Origin: Heligmosomoides polygyrus polygyrus
Taxonomy: Eukaryota; Nematoda; Chromadorea; Rhabditida; Heligmosomidae
Assembly (NCBI GenBank): GCA_947396885.1
Contig: OX377202.1
Location: 75,736,643-75,800,642, forward strand
Direction: 5' to 3'
Length of the DNA: 64,000 nucleotides
A program made the position numbers and the translations under genes. This document shows positions 1 through 12,191 of this stretch, piece after piece; position 1 is the stretch's first letter; every line of letters starts with the position of its first letter. The notes under the pieces are model-generated. The model was not told the DNA's origin, searched no databases, and saw only the letters and a program-made list of their open reading frames with translations.

Positions 1-276
1 ACGGTTACGGCTCCACAATGTCTTAACAAACGTGAAACAGTTAACAACCGTTCTTGTTATAAGGTGTTGGCAGTTATCACCATATGTTCGTTCACTGTAG
101 CAGGGCTTTCTTCAGTATCTTGAAATGTCACTGGGTGAAGACACTGATCTTACCACCAGCTGAGCTCCGAACCTTTTGAGAGAGTTGAAGACGGGGTTCA
201 CTTACAACCATTTTTCGGTGCCCTTATTCATACACATTATCTGCTTATCCATTTTTTCCTATTTTGATGCTTAGAT

Positions 277-525
277 TGAGCTCGTGGTAGCGCAGGCTGC
301 ATCCCTAATCGAAGGTTCTTGGTTCGAGTTCCGCCCATGCTAGCTAAACCTTCGATCCGTCATGGGTCTGAGAATTGGCAGCACGTTTTTATGGGACAGA
401 TAAAACATTGACTTATCCATCGACTGACGAGCACAGGTCACTGTATAGGGCAATTACGCATCTAAATTGCCCACGACATCCCTAGAAGTAGATTGTGAGA
501 CGTATCCCAAATGTGGATTGATCGG
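277..525 (+). repeat. tRNA-derived SINE, copy 1
   Basis: This copy has a tRNA-like head with a B-box-like GGTTCGAGTTCC and body segments shared by all copies: CATGGGTC...GAATTGG, ATAAAACATTGACTTATCC and CATCCCTAGAAGTAGATTG. It lies in tomm-40 intron sequence upstream of the first visible exon. Confidence 0.8.
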
Positions 526-1277
526 AACTATTCCTTGCCCTTGTTAAACGTGCATGAAATGACGAATAACGCATACCATGTGGAAGGTTTCCATTAACGA
601 GTACCTGGAACATTTGACACCCAGCCGTCAACGATCTTCAAGCAAAACTATTCGATCTGACAGCCTGTTATTAAAGAATGTAAACGTAAATTTGCCGCAA
701 GAGTATCATATTTGCCCATAAGGGCTGGTTTATCTAATGTATTTAAATCAACAGTCTACAAACGTCTAACGGTGGCCTTAAATCCACTGTCAGGTCTTTT
801 AAAAATCAGGTTTTTTCACCAATCCATCCTTCCACACTAGGCACCTCCGAGTCGCCCCTTTTCTCGTCTTTTGGAGTTTGTTGTCAGTGTTTGCTGTACT
901 GATAGGTGGACGAGGCTTGTTTCCATGGAAAATCTGCCTCCTGTATTAGCTTGAGAATGTCCGTTTGTTGTTTTTCTTATACGGCGCGTCTTATGACGCA
1001 TTCAGTAAATAAATATTTCCGTAAACGAGAGGTTGGGAGAGAACCGCTTCACTTTGCAGTAGTTCAGTTTTTCAAAGTGAGACTAGGCACCAGAACTATG
1101 CAAAAAAAGCAGCCAACAAAGCATTGACAGTTTTTGGAAGTGGGTTGTCCTATTTTGCAAAAAATAGAGCGCAATGACAGTTTGCGCACAAACGAATTCT
1201 TGGCCCTTTGCATTACTCCGTAGTTTTTTACTCAAAATTTTTTATTTCGATGTTCTGTTATCAGCTGTCTGTTGCAG

Positions 1278-4200
1278 AGGTCGTCTATCCACATACGGTT
1301 TGACATTTGCGAATACTGATCTCGTCAACGAAAGTGGCGTCATTGTCGGGCAGATGTTGCGGAAGCTAACGAATAGACTTGATGTCGGCGCGGAACTTTT
1401 GTACCAGTATGGAAAGCAGATACCAGGTACCATGTTTTTTTATCTAAGAGCCTGGCGTTGCTAGTGGTACAGCTAATGTGTTACATTCACAATTTCGGTG
1501 ATGGGCGGGCGTTTTTATTTTCTCAGTACAGAGCATCAGTCGTCATGTGAACAGTTCTCCGTCCCTATTTCTGGGTACGGGTGTTCGGAAAACCATCAGA
1601 TCCACATCTTTATTGTTCTTGCTACCGACTAAATAATTCCCAGGGAAGCAATAACTGGTCTTTGGGGAAACATTGCGATTTAAATAGCCCATTACATTCG
1701 TCGAAAAATTTTCTGAGTCGTGTGGTCCCACGTCGTTATGAAAAATTATTCATTGTCTCGTTTCTTCGAGTTTTTAATGCCAATCGTTCCCGCAACTGTT
1801 GTGTTCGTAGCTTGCGCTGCTCGAGCTCTATGAAACAGTTGTGGTATAGAACGCTGTCAGAGGAAGACGTTAGGATTGCTTGAGAGGGACTACGATAAGG
1901 GAATGTTAATGGGGTGAAAATATATGGTAACCCGACGATCCTGTAAATGAGGAAACTTGACCTCATTTTCGACATAGGGGATGACAGGTAGAGTCTGAGA
2001 TGTCTTCTTTTGTTAGTCGTCAAAGGAGCACTAAGAAACCCGATTGGGTCAATTTAAAGCCATCCTGTCAGAAGTTTTTGTACAACACAACAAAATCCGC
2101 TCTCTTTCGAGTAATAATAGAGTGATCAGTATTGATTGATGACATTGTTGTCTCGTGAAGCAACGAAACCTCTTCAGGGCGGAGTTGTTGATTGTGAACG
2201 AAGTCATTGCTGCGGTCATGATCGGGGTTCGTTCTCCAATATGATCGTTAATTAAGGAAGGGTGGAAAAATGGCTGAATGATGGTATTTTTTGAAGAAGA
2301 GAGTTGCTGGTTGAACAGCTTATAACACAGTGTATTAGTGAGAGGAAATGAATATGGAAGGATAGTAGTTTTCAAATATAACGCACCAATTGAAAGGTGG
2401 AAGTCGATGATGTATCTTTTCGACTGGTGATATGGTAAAGTCAATCCTTATATAATATCTATTCTGGTAGAGTGATGTTCATTGTGACTATATTTTGTGA
2501 AAACCAATCTTGTTTCGTTGGGAACAACTATAGACCCGTTCTCCACTATGCGAGGTCTATAACAAAATCAATAAGCGAGTGCAATAGGGAAACGCCTCGG
2601 TGCATTAGGTCTTTTGAGTCATATTTTTACTTAGAATATGTATGGTTTAGGTCAGCAAGTGTCCATGCTGTCGTACGGCGCTCGCTACACCACACCGATA
2701 TGGACGGCAGCAGCCACTTTAGGATCTTCGGGTATGTCCTTAGCACTATCAAACCTATTATTCTGCAATCTTCTGTCAAGAATCTTCTCAAATTAAGGCG
2801 CTCATTTTACGTACTACCACAAACAGACCGACAACCTTGCATTTGGAGTGGAATTTGAGAGCAACTCAAATGTTGGAGAGGTACTCATGAGCTAACACTT
2901 GGTCTGGTAAACCATTGAAGAATTACTATCCCTAATTTTCTTTCAGGCCGTTGGCACGTTCGCGTATGTTGCGGAATTACCAGATGAAGGTGTGACAATG
3001 AGAGCCAGTATTGACACTAACTGGTAGGTTAACGTCTGAACAGCATTTCTAATTCTCGTCGACTTCCCTGTTCCGATGCTAAACGTATCATTGAATTCTA
3101 CGTCACATTAGAGTAGAATACAGTCAAAGCGTTGACGACGGACTCGGCATTCTGTCAGGCCGTTCCTCTGCCAGCATATTTCTGCTCACCCTTTGTCTGA
3201 GATGTTCCCGTGTAGATATTTTCGCCCATAGCGTGTCCACATTACACCCGGTAACAGTACGCAGGCGGTTAACCTTATGAGAGCTTTTGTTTAGTTTGTC
3301 GATCTGCTTTGCTTTCCAACATTAGCGGAGTTTTCTGAAGAACTTCGTGATCTGCGGGGTCAGCACCACGCAGAGATGACTTTGAAAACATCCGGGTTGA
3401 CTGCATGTGACTCTTATGTGTCAAGATTTTGCCTTCGACCTGGTATTGTTACAGGCCTGGAACTGAATTTTTGAATCCTTCGCTTCTCGGAAGATTGAGA
3501 TGAGATATGCATGTCACTAGTATCATTTTAGCCATTCATCGTTTCAGGTCCGTTGGAGGCGTTTTCGAAAAGCGTTTAAGCCAACAGCTGCCATTTACGC
3601 TCGCATTGTCCGGCATCTTCAACCATTCTAAAGTAGGTTACTGAACCTTGCCTTACATTTAAAGTTTCTATTTGTTACCTTGTGCAGAAACCTGAATAGC
3701 AGCCATGTAACGTGTTCCTTGGAATTTTCTTTGTTTATTGGTCACATAGCGGGAAAATTTCTTGCAGGCGAAGAAGTAGGAACAATCCATGCGTCCAGAA
3801 AAGTGACGCAAACGAATGATCATTGCTGACCCCGTTAACTATTAGGTGTTCATGAAGAGCATAGAATCTTTCCGTGCACTAGGAGCTTTTCAAGGTAAGG
3901 AACTTTGAAATGGGTACTTCTGACTTAGGCAGCTTATGTGACACATCCGGGGTTTCTCCCTTAACCCAGGCGTCAGCGTATAACAATTTAGACTCCAACC
4001 ATAGCGATTCATCTCTTTTAATTCAGGCCTCATGTGTTTTTTTGTTGAGGTTATAAACTATTGCGACAATGTTCGGTTGCGATAAAAACTCTAGCGCCAT
4101 GTAGAACTCGAACACCTGCTCCTGCTTACCGAGCGAAATGCTTCATTTCGCGCCGTCGGCGCTGTTTGAGCTTTGATCGCAACTAAACGTGATTGCACTA

Positions 4201-6458
4201 CCTTCCACAACGGTGGAAATCGCTGGCTAAATATCTACGCTCCTAATAAAGAATTTCCTCGGAGGACTTACCTTTTATCTCCTAAGTCTGCATTGATCCT
4301 TTGCTCAGACGTCCTTATTCCGTCCACTTTATCGGATGCATAGAGCGCCATACTCAGAGGCTTATCAGGTCCGTACTTTGGCTGACTGTTTCCTATCTGG
4401 TTCCTTTCAACGTAGTTTTTGAAGATTTTTGAAGGTTTCCTCGATACGTAACATCTTTCTCAAACAGCTCCATATTATTCCATTGTAATAATATGGAGCT
4501 ATTTGAGAAAGGGCGTATGTAGCGCAGTCGGACGAGGTGCCGGTTGTCGCGCGCATCCGATACCAGGTTGCTGGTTCGAATTATCCGCCCAGGCCAACCA
4601 AGCCTTCCATCCCTCCTGGGTCGGTGAATTGGTAACAGACTTTTCTGGGAAGGATAAAGCACCGATTGGCCAAACACGCATTCAAATCACCTCTACGACA
4701 TCCCAAAGAAGTAGAATGCTTGACGTATCCCAAAAGGATTGAGTAACGTCATCCTTTATATTTATTTATTACATGAAACACCTCATGTTGTAACAGATAA
4801 CACATTAAACACTAAAAAGAACAAACTGCTTGTTTCGGCATTACCATTTATGAATGAATACAACGCGAGAATAACAGCTAAAACACAACACAACAAGCAC
4901 TACGGAACCCAATACTTATCTATCGTGTTTTTAAAGGACATAATTCCGCTCGGAACTATTCTTTTCTTGCTGAGTCGGATGTAGTCATACCCAGCTCTAA
5001 TTGTAAAGAAACGTTGCCGAAGATTACGTCTGGCACGCGGAATTACCAACAACGAAGCACCACTTCTGGAACATGATGTTCAGTGGGTAACAAAATGATC
5101 AAGCTGAAGACCAGTGACTCCTTGAAGAATCTTATGGAATAAGATGAGATCAAATTTCGTTCTTCTGTGAGAAAGGGTGTGAAGTTTGAAATGAGCATTC
5201 CTCTCAGAGATTTACGGAACGCCGTCATATATGAAGCCAAGGCAGTTAACCATGAGTTTCCGCGTGAAGTTGTTCTGAGCCCTCTCAAGGAAGGCTACAA
5301 GCTTAGGATTTTGGTGATTAAAAACCGGTGTGCCGTATTCCAGGATAGGTCTAATATACGTTTTATAGGCTCGAAGTAGTACTGTCGTGTCTTTAGTGCT
5401 GAGGACTCGGAACATATATCCTTTATCTTTTTATTTGAGAAGGGGGTTCATTGCGCAGTTCCAGGCACCGCCTGTCGAGCGAATCCTGAATCAGGGTTCT
5501 TGGCCTTCAGGCCAATCAAGGCTTTCCTTCCTCCGTGCTTTGTGAATTGCTACCAGTGTTGTTTGGGAAGGATATTGTATGGGCATCTCCATCGACTGGT
5601 TGCTGCAGGTCATTATATAGTACAAATACGGACTAAAATTACCAATTACTTCCCATAGAAGTAGAATGTGTGGCGTATCCCAAGCAGGGATTCAGTAACG
5701 CCGTCCTTTATAACCACATTAGGGAAGAAGAGCTTGTAGTGGACAGTAATATTGACCGCAGAGATTAACTTACACTAGAAATGATGTAAAACATGATGCT
5801 CTGGTTGAGCCAAACGCGCTCAACCAGAGCATCATGTTTTACATCATCTCTAGTGTGCTAATGCTTCCCTTTAGACATAATTTTTAGACCCTGTTAACCA
5901 CAGTACTTTCGAATCTAATACATAGTGACCACTCAAGTTTCAACCTCTGGTTACCCACTTCATTGTAAAGATTATGTTTAGTGTTGGTTTTCTCTCACTA
6001 TTTTGATGTTTCCTTACTAGATTCTTTAGCGCCAGAAACGTACATTAATTTATATATTAAAAATAGAAAGCATTCACCAGTGAAGAGTCATTACTCCTTC
6101 CTTAAAGTTTGGGAAGCAGATGTGTTTATGTGAAGTTGGCAAAATTGGCAGCTAAACCAAGGTGAAGTGAGCTATTGCTATTGTGGCTGTTTTATGTTCA
6201 TATATGCGTTTTAGTATTAACACGATGAATGGAGAGAAAACTTGAAAATGAGAGCAGACATCTAGGATAAGCGATCGGAATAGAACTTTACTCCGCACAA
6301 TAAAAACGACTGTCGATCTTAATGTGCCGGAATATTTGGGACATGGGCTAAAAATTAACTCGCTTGAGCTGCGGTATCACCTATAACACAAATGTTATTA
6401 TGACGGACGTTCTTTTCAGGTGGCTGGAAAATTCGGTCTTGGTCTCATCATCGGTTGA
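1278..6458 (+). CDS. tomm-40: Tom40, mitochondrial outer-membrane import pore (C-terminal half, 5' end off window)
   Basis: Tom40 is the beta-barrel channel of the TOM complex, through which nearly all nuclear-encoded mitochondrial precursors pass. Six exons splice into one frame: 1278-1426, 2651-2731, 2798-2880, 2947-3023, 3548-3632 and 6420-6458. They give about 170 residues, roughly half of a usual Tom40 of about 300, so upstream exons lie before this window; none was found in 1-1277. Recognisable stretches are GRLSTYGLTFANTDLVNESG, YHKQTDNLAFGVEFE, ASIDTNWSVGGVFEKRLSQQ and the C-terminus KFGLGLIIG. The last fits the mitochondrial beta-signal (polar-x-Gly-x-x-hydrophobic-x-hydrophobic) read by the SAM complex. 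Every junction is GT-AG; the acceptor at 2797 is the less usual TTAAG. Phases agree throughout and there is no internal stop. The final intron (3633-6419) holds a tRNA-like element, two SINEs, a LINE fragment and two hairpins. I am sure of the family and fairly sure of the exon edges. Confidence 0.93.
4076..4183 (-). mobile_element. tRNA-like element with terminal inverted repeats, copy 1 (108 bp)
   Basis: The ends are GTTGCGATAAAAACT and its partner CTTTGATCGCAAC. Between them, on the minus strand, lies a tRNA-like sequence from GCGCCG to GGCGCT with a T-arm-like GGTGTTCGAGTTCTACA. It is in the tomm-40 last intron. The tRNA part is degraded; the terminal repeats are clear. Confidence 0.65.
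4455..4511. repeat. 57-bp near-perfect hairpin
   Basis: Arms of 25 bases starting CTTTCTCAAACAGCTCC with one mismatch, loop CCATTGT. It abuts the head of SINE copy 2. Confidence 0.85.
4509..4770 (+). repeat. tRNA-derived SINE, copy 2 (good head)
   Basis: A near-consensus polymerase III A box TAGCGCAGTCGG (4520-4531) and B-box-like GGTTCGAATTA (4573-4583) stand at the tRNA spacing. The body carries CCAGGCCAACCAAGCCTTCC, the GTCGGTGAATTGG and AAGTAGAATG signatures, and the tail GAGTAACGTCATCCTTTAT. Its head directly abuts the hairpin at 4455-4511. Confidence 0.88.
5040..5415 (-). pseudogene. LINE reverse-transcriptase C-terminal fragment (CR1/jockey-like)
   Basis: The minus strand reads LLRAYKTYIRPILEYGTPVF and LERAQNNFTRKLMVNCLGF, the post-RT region of CR1/jockey-type non-LTR retrotransposons. 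After a frameshift near 5212 it continues LTEERNLISSYSIRFFKESL. It lies in the last tomm-40 intron, antisense to the gene. Confidence 0.75.
5441..5716 (+). repeat. tRNA-derived SINE, copy 3
   Basis: Shares the GCCAATCAAGGCTTTCC, GTCATTATATAG, GAAGTAGAATG and AACGCCGTCCTTTATAA blocks with copy 2. The head is diverged. It lies in the last tomm-40 intron. Confidence 0.82.
5772..5856. repeat. 85-bp near-perfect hairpin
   Basis: Arms of about 38 bases (ACACTAGAAATGATGTAAAA and so on) with a single mismatch and a loop of 7-9 bases. It lies in the tomm-40 last intron. An RNA of either strand would form a pre-miRNA-sized stem, but no miRNA is claimed. Confidence 0.9.
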
Positions 6459-8619
6459 GTCCTTACCGAGCCCGAATAGCAGTGACATGCTCCTGTACTG
6501 GGTTGTCAACCAAGCGCGTAGCGTGAAACACTACTGCGGCCTCACTCATCTATCTCCGTTTGTCGACGTCTCGTTGCTACGGCAGTTGTCAGTTGTCTAG
6601 AGTGTTCTTGTTAAATTGCGAGCATCTGAAACGTTTCGTTGGTTTTGGATGCGCCCATAGCTATACCGAAGGCCTTGTTTTAACAGAGTTCTGGATTGTT
6701 TTGTTGCAGGCGATGACATTGTATGTGTTACTATTAAGTTTTATCCCTGCGTCCTTGCACTGCTCCTGCCCCCCCCCCCCCTCCACCCCAACCCTTCGTT
6801 ACCGGTTTGCAGCAACTTTCCATCGCGTTAGCTTTTCGCCTTACTTCATGTTGTTGAAAGACACTACCAGGTTATCGTAGGCACTAGGATCATTTATAAA
6901 CGAATTAGTCTAGGCGTTTAGTATGTAAGTCATCTAGGTACCTTTGATCTGATGCAATGTTGTTATTCTGTTCCCTGTTATAAAGTATAGATTTTGTTCG
7001 ATAAATATTGTTACGTTGACGGAGTGACAGCTGCAAGGCGTGTTGACTGATCGCCGAATTTATATTTCTGTAGCGGACCTGACCATTTGACTGCCTCTCG
7101 ACCTACGAAACATGCTGATCACTTACATTATCGTCGTGGCTTCTCGTACGTGGTATAAAGCAGTGAAGTAGTGCAGTTATCGAGGCGTGAGTATGCAATA
7201 GGTTCAGGATGCCTTCTTGAGGTGGTGTCTCATTTGCTTTTCTGGCTTTCTGTGGCTTTTTCTTAAATTTCGACTACTTTGTTTTAATCCAGCCTACGGC
7301 AGCTGTATTTAAAGCAGGTATTAAAAGTTTTTGGATTTGTCCTTGCTTTTTGGTGGGAGATGCTGCTGGAAAACTCGATTGAACATACATGGTGTGGCAA
7401 GTACACTAAGGGGCTGGCTAGTTCAGCACATATTTGTGTAGTAATGTAGTTTCAGTCTTGCCGCTGCTGTTGAATAGATTGTAAAGTGGGTGTAGTCCCC
7501 ATTGGGTACCAACGACAAGTGAAGATGTTTCCCTGTCAATAACCCCAACTCTCTACTTTGACATTGGCCGAGGCTCACACTAGAGAGCAGCGCCCTTGCT
7601 CCTCGCCGTGATTTTGTGCAGTTTGTGCCGGAAATAGAACTTTCGCCCCTATGCTCATCTAAGGAGGTTATGGCTTTGTAATGTTGGGTTGCAACTATGT
7701 AATTTCCACGAGTGCTCGGTTCATTTTTGCTAAAATTGCAGTATCCTTTGAGAACGGTAATCGTGTCAATCTTTATAGATCTAAATGCTTTGATGACGGC
7801 AATCAACTTGAGGCAACCACTCTAATTTTGTGTTCCTTAAGGTGGAGATTTCGAGAAACCCTTCAATTTATTTGTTATTGTACTCATGTGCTATGTTAAA
7901 CTACAGCACAAATGGTAAGCAGTAATAATATCAGTCCACTTAGCTTCATCAGCATCGATCTGGGATCTTTAGAAGGTTCAATTCCACCTCATCCAGAAGA
8001 TGGGGATTCTTCTGGTCGAGACTGATTATTGACTGTCGTCAGTACCTGCTGTGGAATCCCTCTATGGATGGGTGGGATCTAAGCAACTGTTGGTCAAGGT
8101 AATCATTGGTAATTGAACAGGACAATGTCCTAAGGCGAATTGGCGTTGTTATTCCTAGGGTACCGCATAGAGCAAAACTGTCTTCGTCTCCAAGATTTTA
8201 TAAACCAACCCCTAAACGCTCATCCAAAACTAGGGGTGGGCGTGCCACGTGGAAAGAATTCATGACCTGGATTGGGAACAGTGAGCTGTCATAGGCATCG
8301 ATGACTGCACACCTCTGCTCTACATTTTTCATAGAAGAATTGAGAAAATAATTCACCACTAATCTTTAAATCGTAAAGATGTGTATGTTGTTGTGTTGCT
8401 ATGTTGCTATTCTTCTCCTTGTCCTATCCTTTTCCGGGTTACCCCCATAGAAACAGTACAGCGTGAAACTATCGCCGATATCAAGATTCTTCTTTTTATT
8501 ATTCTCTTTTTTTATTCTTCTTTGCCTTTGTTTTCGCAGTGAGCAATCTACTTTGAACATCATTCTCGAACTCGAGGAACCGTGGAACTCACAAAATTAA
8601 GAGGATTTTTGATGGGACT
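6459..8619. other. Intergenic DNA after tomm-40
   Basis: A C15 run lies near 6769-6783. No exon, repeat family or clear AATAAA for tomm-40 was recognised here; short open frames look like chance. Confidence 0.5.
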
Positions 8620-8813
8620 ATTCTATAATGTTCAAAGTTAACGGCTTTTGGTCAGAATTCAGTTAACGGCTTTTGGTCTCCAAAAATTTCGCTAAGACGA
8701 CCACAAACCATCAGCTCCAAGCAATAGCGGTAGTCCGTGGTCGTCTTAGCGAAATTTTAGGAAATGCTTTGTGAATTCTGACCAAAAGCCGTTAACTTTG
8801 AACATTATAGAAT
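8620..8813. mobile_element. 194-bp foldback (MITE-like)
   Basis: Outer arms ATTCTATAATGTTCAAAGTT...GGTCAGAATTC pair with their complement at 8773-8813. Inner arms AATTTCGCTAAGACGACCAC pair with 8738-8757. The left arm has a partial second copy of TTAACGGCTTTTGGTC. Confidence 0.8.
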
Positions 8814-9486
8814 GAAACAAACCTAGCCTCTATTTTAAGTAGATTTGAATATTGCTTCTCACATTGGAAGAGACGAGGAACGAGTGCCGTGAACGATTTC
8901 GAAAATAGCTAGGTTATTTTAGCGACAAGGATCCAGAATGATTTTAAGCGCCTTTCTCTTCACCTCGAATTTCGCGCAGTTAGGCGGAAGGGCTGCAAAC
9001 TCTCTGAATAGTTGCGTCATGTGAGCTCCTTCTTATCCTGCTTTAGAAACAGAAATTTCTGTGCTATGAGTTGATGCAGGGAGGAGAAACTAGTCACCAA
9101 ACATCTGCTACGATAAGCTAAAGGACGTTGGAAGTGAAAAGAAGGCTAGGTTGCAAAGAATCCTTCGTTCATTCGAGACCGCAGCAGTGCTTCGGAATTT
9201 TTGGTTTCGACTCCGATCGGTTCTGGCGAGGGACGACCGCGATTTAACCAATAAGTAATCCAAGGTTGGATGTAGGTTTTTTGATTGTTTGGAAAGCTGA
9301 AAAAGTAAGAAAGGAAAGAGGTAGGATATCTGCGTCAGTCACATGCTTTCTTGCTTTTATTCGCCTGTCTGAGTCAGTTATCTCTCTGCAGAGGTTCACT
9401 CCTAAGTGTCGAATAGTAGGTGTTAGCGGAGCTTTCGGATACGCTGCCTGTCGAGCAGCAGCTAATGTCACCAGCTAATGTATGAG

Positions 9487-9547
9487 CTAATTATTGAAGA
9501 AGCTCGCAGACATGTCTGCCCTGTCTGCGAGCTTCTTCAATAATTAG
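9487..9547. repeat. 61-bp perfect hairpin
   Basis: Arms of 26 bases (CTAATTATTGAAGAAGCTCG and so on) are perfectly complementary around a 9-base loop. Confidence 0.9.
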
Positions 9548-9764
9548 TTTCTCAAGAAAATGCTACAGGCTGTTCTGTAGATATTGGTCAATAATGTCCA
9601 CCACAGGGGATCGCGAATTTAACTCAGTGCCATAAGTATGCTAGGCGTATTCAGGTGTGTTTTGAGCGCATAAAAATTTGACATCAATATTCGCTGTTTG
9701 TCCTCCACCCCTTATAGAATTCCCCAGCTGTGTGTTCAGTTTTCAATTACTAGAACTGCTTCGA

Positions 9765-10045
9765 AGTCCTGGCGTGCGGCATTGTGGAAGGACAAAATGC
9801 CATGTCACGCTCTATGGGTTGAGGGTCTTCGTTTGCGCACCACCTGTCTTCCACTAAGCCTTCCATATCTCCTGGACTGATAAGTTGATGCCAAATTTAT
9901 TTTGAGAGGATAAAGCACTGATTTTCTATCGGCTAGCTACCACAGCGACGGGCCAAGCATGCATTCAAATTGCCTCCACAATATCCGCCAGAGGTAGAGT
10001 GCACGGCGCATCCCACATGGGATTGAGTTATGCCATCCTTTGTTA
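9765..10045 (+). repeat. tRNA-derived SINE, copy 4
   Basis: The body shows ACTAAGCCTTCCATATCTCC, GATAAAGCACTGA, CAAGCATGCATTCAAATTGC, CGGCGCATCCCACATGGGA and the 3' GCCATCCTTTGTTATTTA. Confidence 0.8.
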
Positions 10046-11287
10046 TTTACTCTTTATTTTGACAGCTGCTGACACGACTCGACTCCTTTTTAAAGGTCGT
10101 TTGTGTTGTCTCACCTGCTGGATGTTGACATATAATTCATGTTTTTATTTTTCATCATTGTTGCCTTCATCCATATTCTCTTTTTTGAACGAAATCGTGG
10201 GTTAAGGGGTTTGGGTGGAATTTTTGAAATGTCTCTTGGTGAGTTTGATCGGAGGAGTCAGCCACGCTAGTGCTTCTTTGCGCATTTTCTCCCTGGAAGG
10301 AATGCGACTCCCTAGTGTGTTGTTAGCGCCGAAGTCTCGTGGTGTTTGTGGATGGGTTTCAGTAGGCGACGGCGTTATGCCGAGCGAAGTGCCCCATTTG
10401 TCAGCTCGTCCGCAGCAAGTCGTTCCCCACATCACTGGGAACCTCCATTGCTCTTACCCGAAAAGACAGCGATCATTTCTCTGAGTGGCCGGTCGGGAAT
10501 ATTAGTGGAGAATATTAGTGGCTCACTAGCAGCAGTGTAGGAGATTAGGTCGATGGATGGGGGAAGGATAAGCTAATTGACACTGCTGAAGGAACCTACG
10601 AAAAACAGCTGCCGCCTATTAAATACCCCACTCGTCTACGTGTGAACATCGCAACTGCATGGTTGTTTGCTTGCGATCAAACATCGTAGCAGTAACGGTG
10701 TGCTATCGCGCCCTCTGTATGAGATAATTGAAACAGTTTATACGGTAGTAAAAAAGGTAAAGATCGGTCTGAGTCTCTCTGTTCTTTTCGGGATGTGTCA
10801 CGTAGTACAGCTATTGGATGCTATCGAGGTACCTTCAATGCTATTTTGGTGGCACGAGTTTCCAAATGCGAAGTGGTATATAGTGGTGGGGCGATAGACT
10901 CTCTGCTTTGAGGTGGGGTACTTTTTTCGCGGACGCGGAAGACTTGAAGCTAGGTCGGCCAAAAAGTGAGCCGCAGAAGCGCTCGATTCAGCGCCTAGCT
11001 TGTACACCAATCCTACTAGAGAATCTCGATTAGGGTGCGTGCGACGGTCGGCGCCTCCTCGAACTGCGCTTCTAGGCGCCCATAGGTAATGCGCGTCCAA
11101 ACATCTTGGTCTTTGTGTGCACTGAATAAGTTAGGATGATGTTTGCGTCCTTCCATGAACACTGTGTTTTTTCTGTGAAGTTTAAAGCGCGAAACTCTGT
11201 TGTGCAGTACCTTATCTTCGCTGCTCTTCTAATTCGAAAGGCGGCATACCGATGCTGCGTTGGGTAGATCTCATTTATACCACCTTC
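10046..11287. other. Unrecognised intergenic DNA
   Basis: Opposed open frames of 75-100 codons at 10202-10484 and 10798-11100 occur on both strands with no motif or splice support. I make no gene call. Confidence 0.4.
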
Positions 11288-12085
11288 ACATCAAATTAGA
11301 CAATCTTCCTAGCAAGCATGACGCTCTTGAAAACAAACTGAACATCTGCCAAATCAAAGCTCCAGATTGAACTACTGACTCTTAAAGAAGGCAAAAATGA
11401 TTTCTTCTCTAAGAGAAATTTTGTATAAATTTTTCTGAAATTTTTAAAATCAGTTTCCCCTCCCGATAATGAACTCATTGTCTGAAATTCAATAAAATTT
11501 TCACTTTTCAAGGAAACTGTAGTTCAAAGCTTATTCTGGTGTACAGAAAAGCTGCAATTTTAGGTGTTAAAAGAAGAGATCGCGCCATGCACTCATCTAG
11601 CTCGGTTGATTTGATTGATAGTGTAAATGTTGGTTACTTGAAAAACATAATGGTAAGATATGTGTTTTCTGCAGTTGTTTTTGCTGGAACGTTGACACTT
11701 GTGTAACTCCTTTCAGTCACAATTTTTACTGTCAATCAAGTGTGAATAGCGACGTCCTGGACGAGTACATGCTGCAGTCTGCTTTTTAGAACTAAACATA
11801 ATGCTCCCTTCCTGCACTTCAACGCAAGACTAAATCACTATTTTCCAGAAAAAAGGTTCTAAAATGTCGGTCTGTTTACTTATTAAGGCGAGTGAATTTT
11901 AAAAAATTCAAAAAGCACACACCAAATTTTCCAAAAAGAAGGAATTATTATAGCCATCATGGAAAGCCTCTGCTGTAACCTGGATGACGCTAATTTTGAT
12001 TTCGAAGTTGTTATTTTTGATTTCAAATTCTGGGTTTGCTTAGAGGACTGTTCAATTTGGTTTGAAAAGGTCTAATTCGACGAGA
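11288..12085. mobile_element. Large foldback family F, copy 1 (ends near the CCDC25 start)
   Basis: Diverged arms: the left has ATGACGCTCTTGAAAACAAA and CTGAACATCTGCCAAATCAA; the right has the complements near 11985-12075 (GATGACGCTAATTTTGATTT, TTCAATTTGGTTTGAAAAGG). The centre carries GCGCCATGCACTCATCTAG and ATTGATAGTGTAAA, shared with copy 2. The right end lies about 95 bp before the CCDC25 spliced-leader acceptor. Confidence 0.65.
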
Positions 12086-12170
12086 AAACGATTTATATCA
12101 GAGGCAGTCTTCTGGTCCGCATTGTGGCTTCACTGAAGAATCTGCTATTTTGTTTGACATCTTGCATCCT

Positions 12171-12191
12171 TTGCACAGGTATCCAATACCA
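12171..12191 (+). promoter_or_regulatory. Probable spliced-leader acceptor and short 5' UTR of CCDC25
   Basis: TTTGCACAG ends at 12178, leaving a 13-base leader before the ATG at 12192. Nematode mRNAs are commonly trans-spliced at such sites a few bases upstream of the start. This is inferred from position and motif only; a normal cis-acceptor with an upstream non-coding exon cannot be excluded. Confidence 0.5.

Noticed and set aside
1..1277. Upstream tomm-40 exons
   Set aside because: No acceptor-donor pair encodes Tom40-like sequence here; the exons are presumed to lie before the window.
5772..5856. A microRNA precursor
   Set aside because: The stem is too perfect and there is no evidence of conserved seed or expression; kept as a hairpin.
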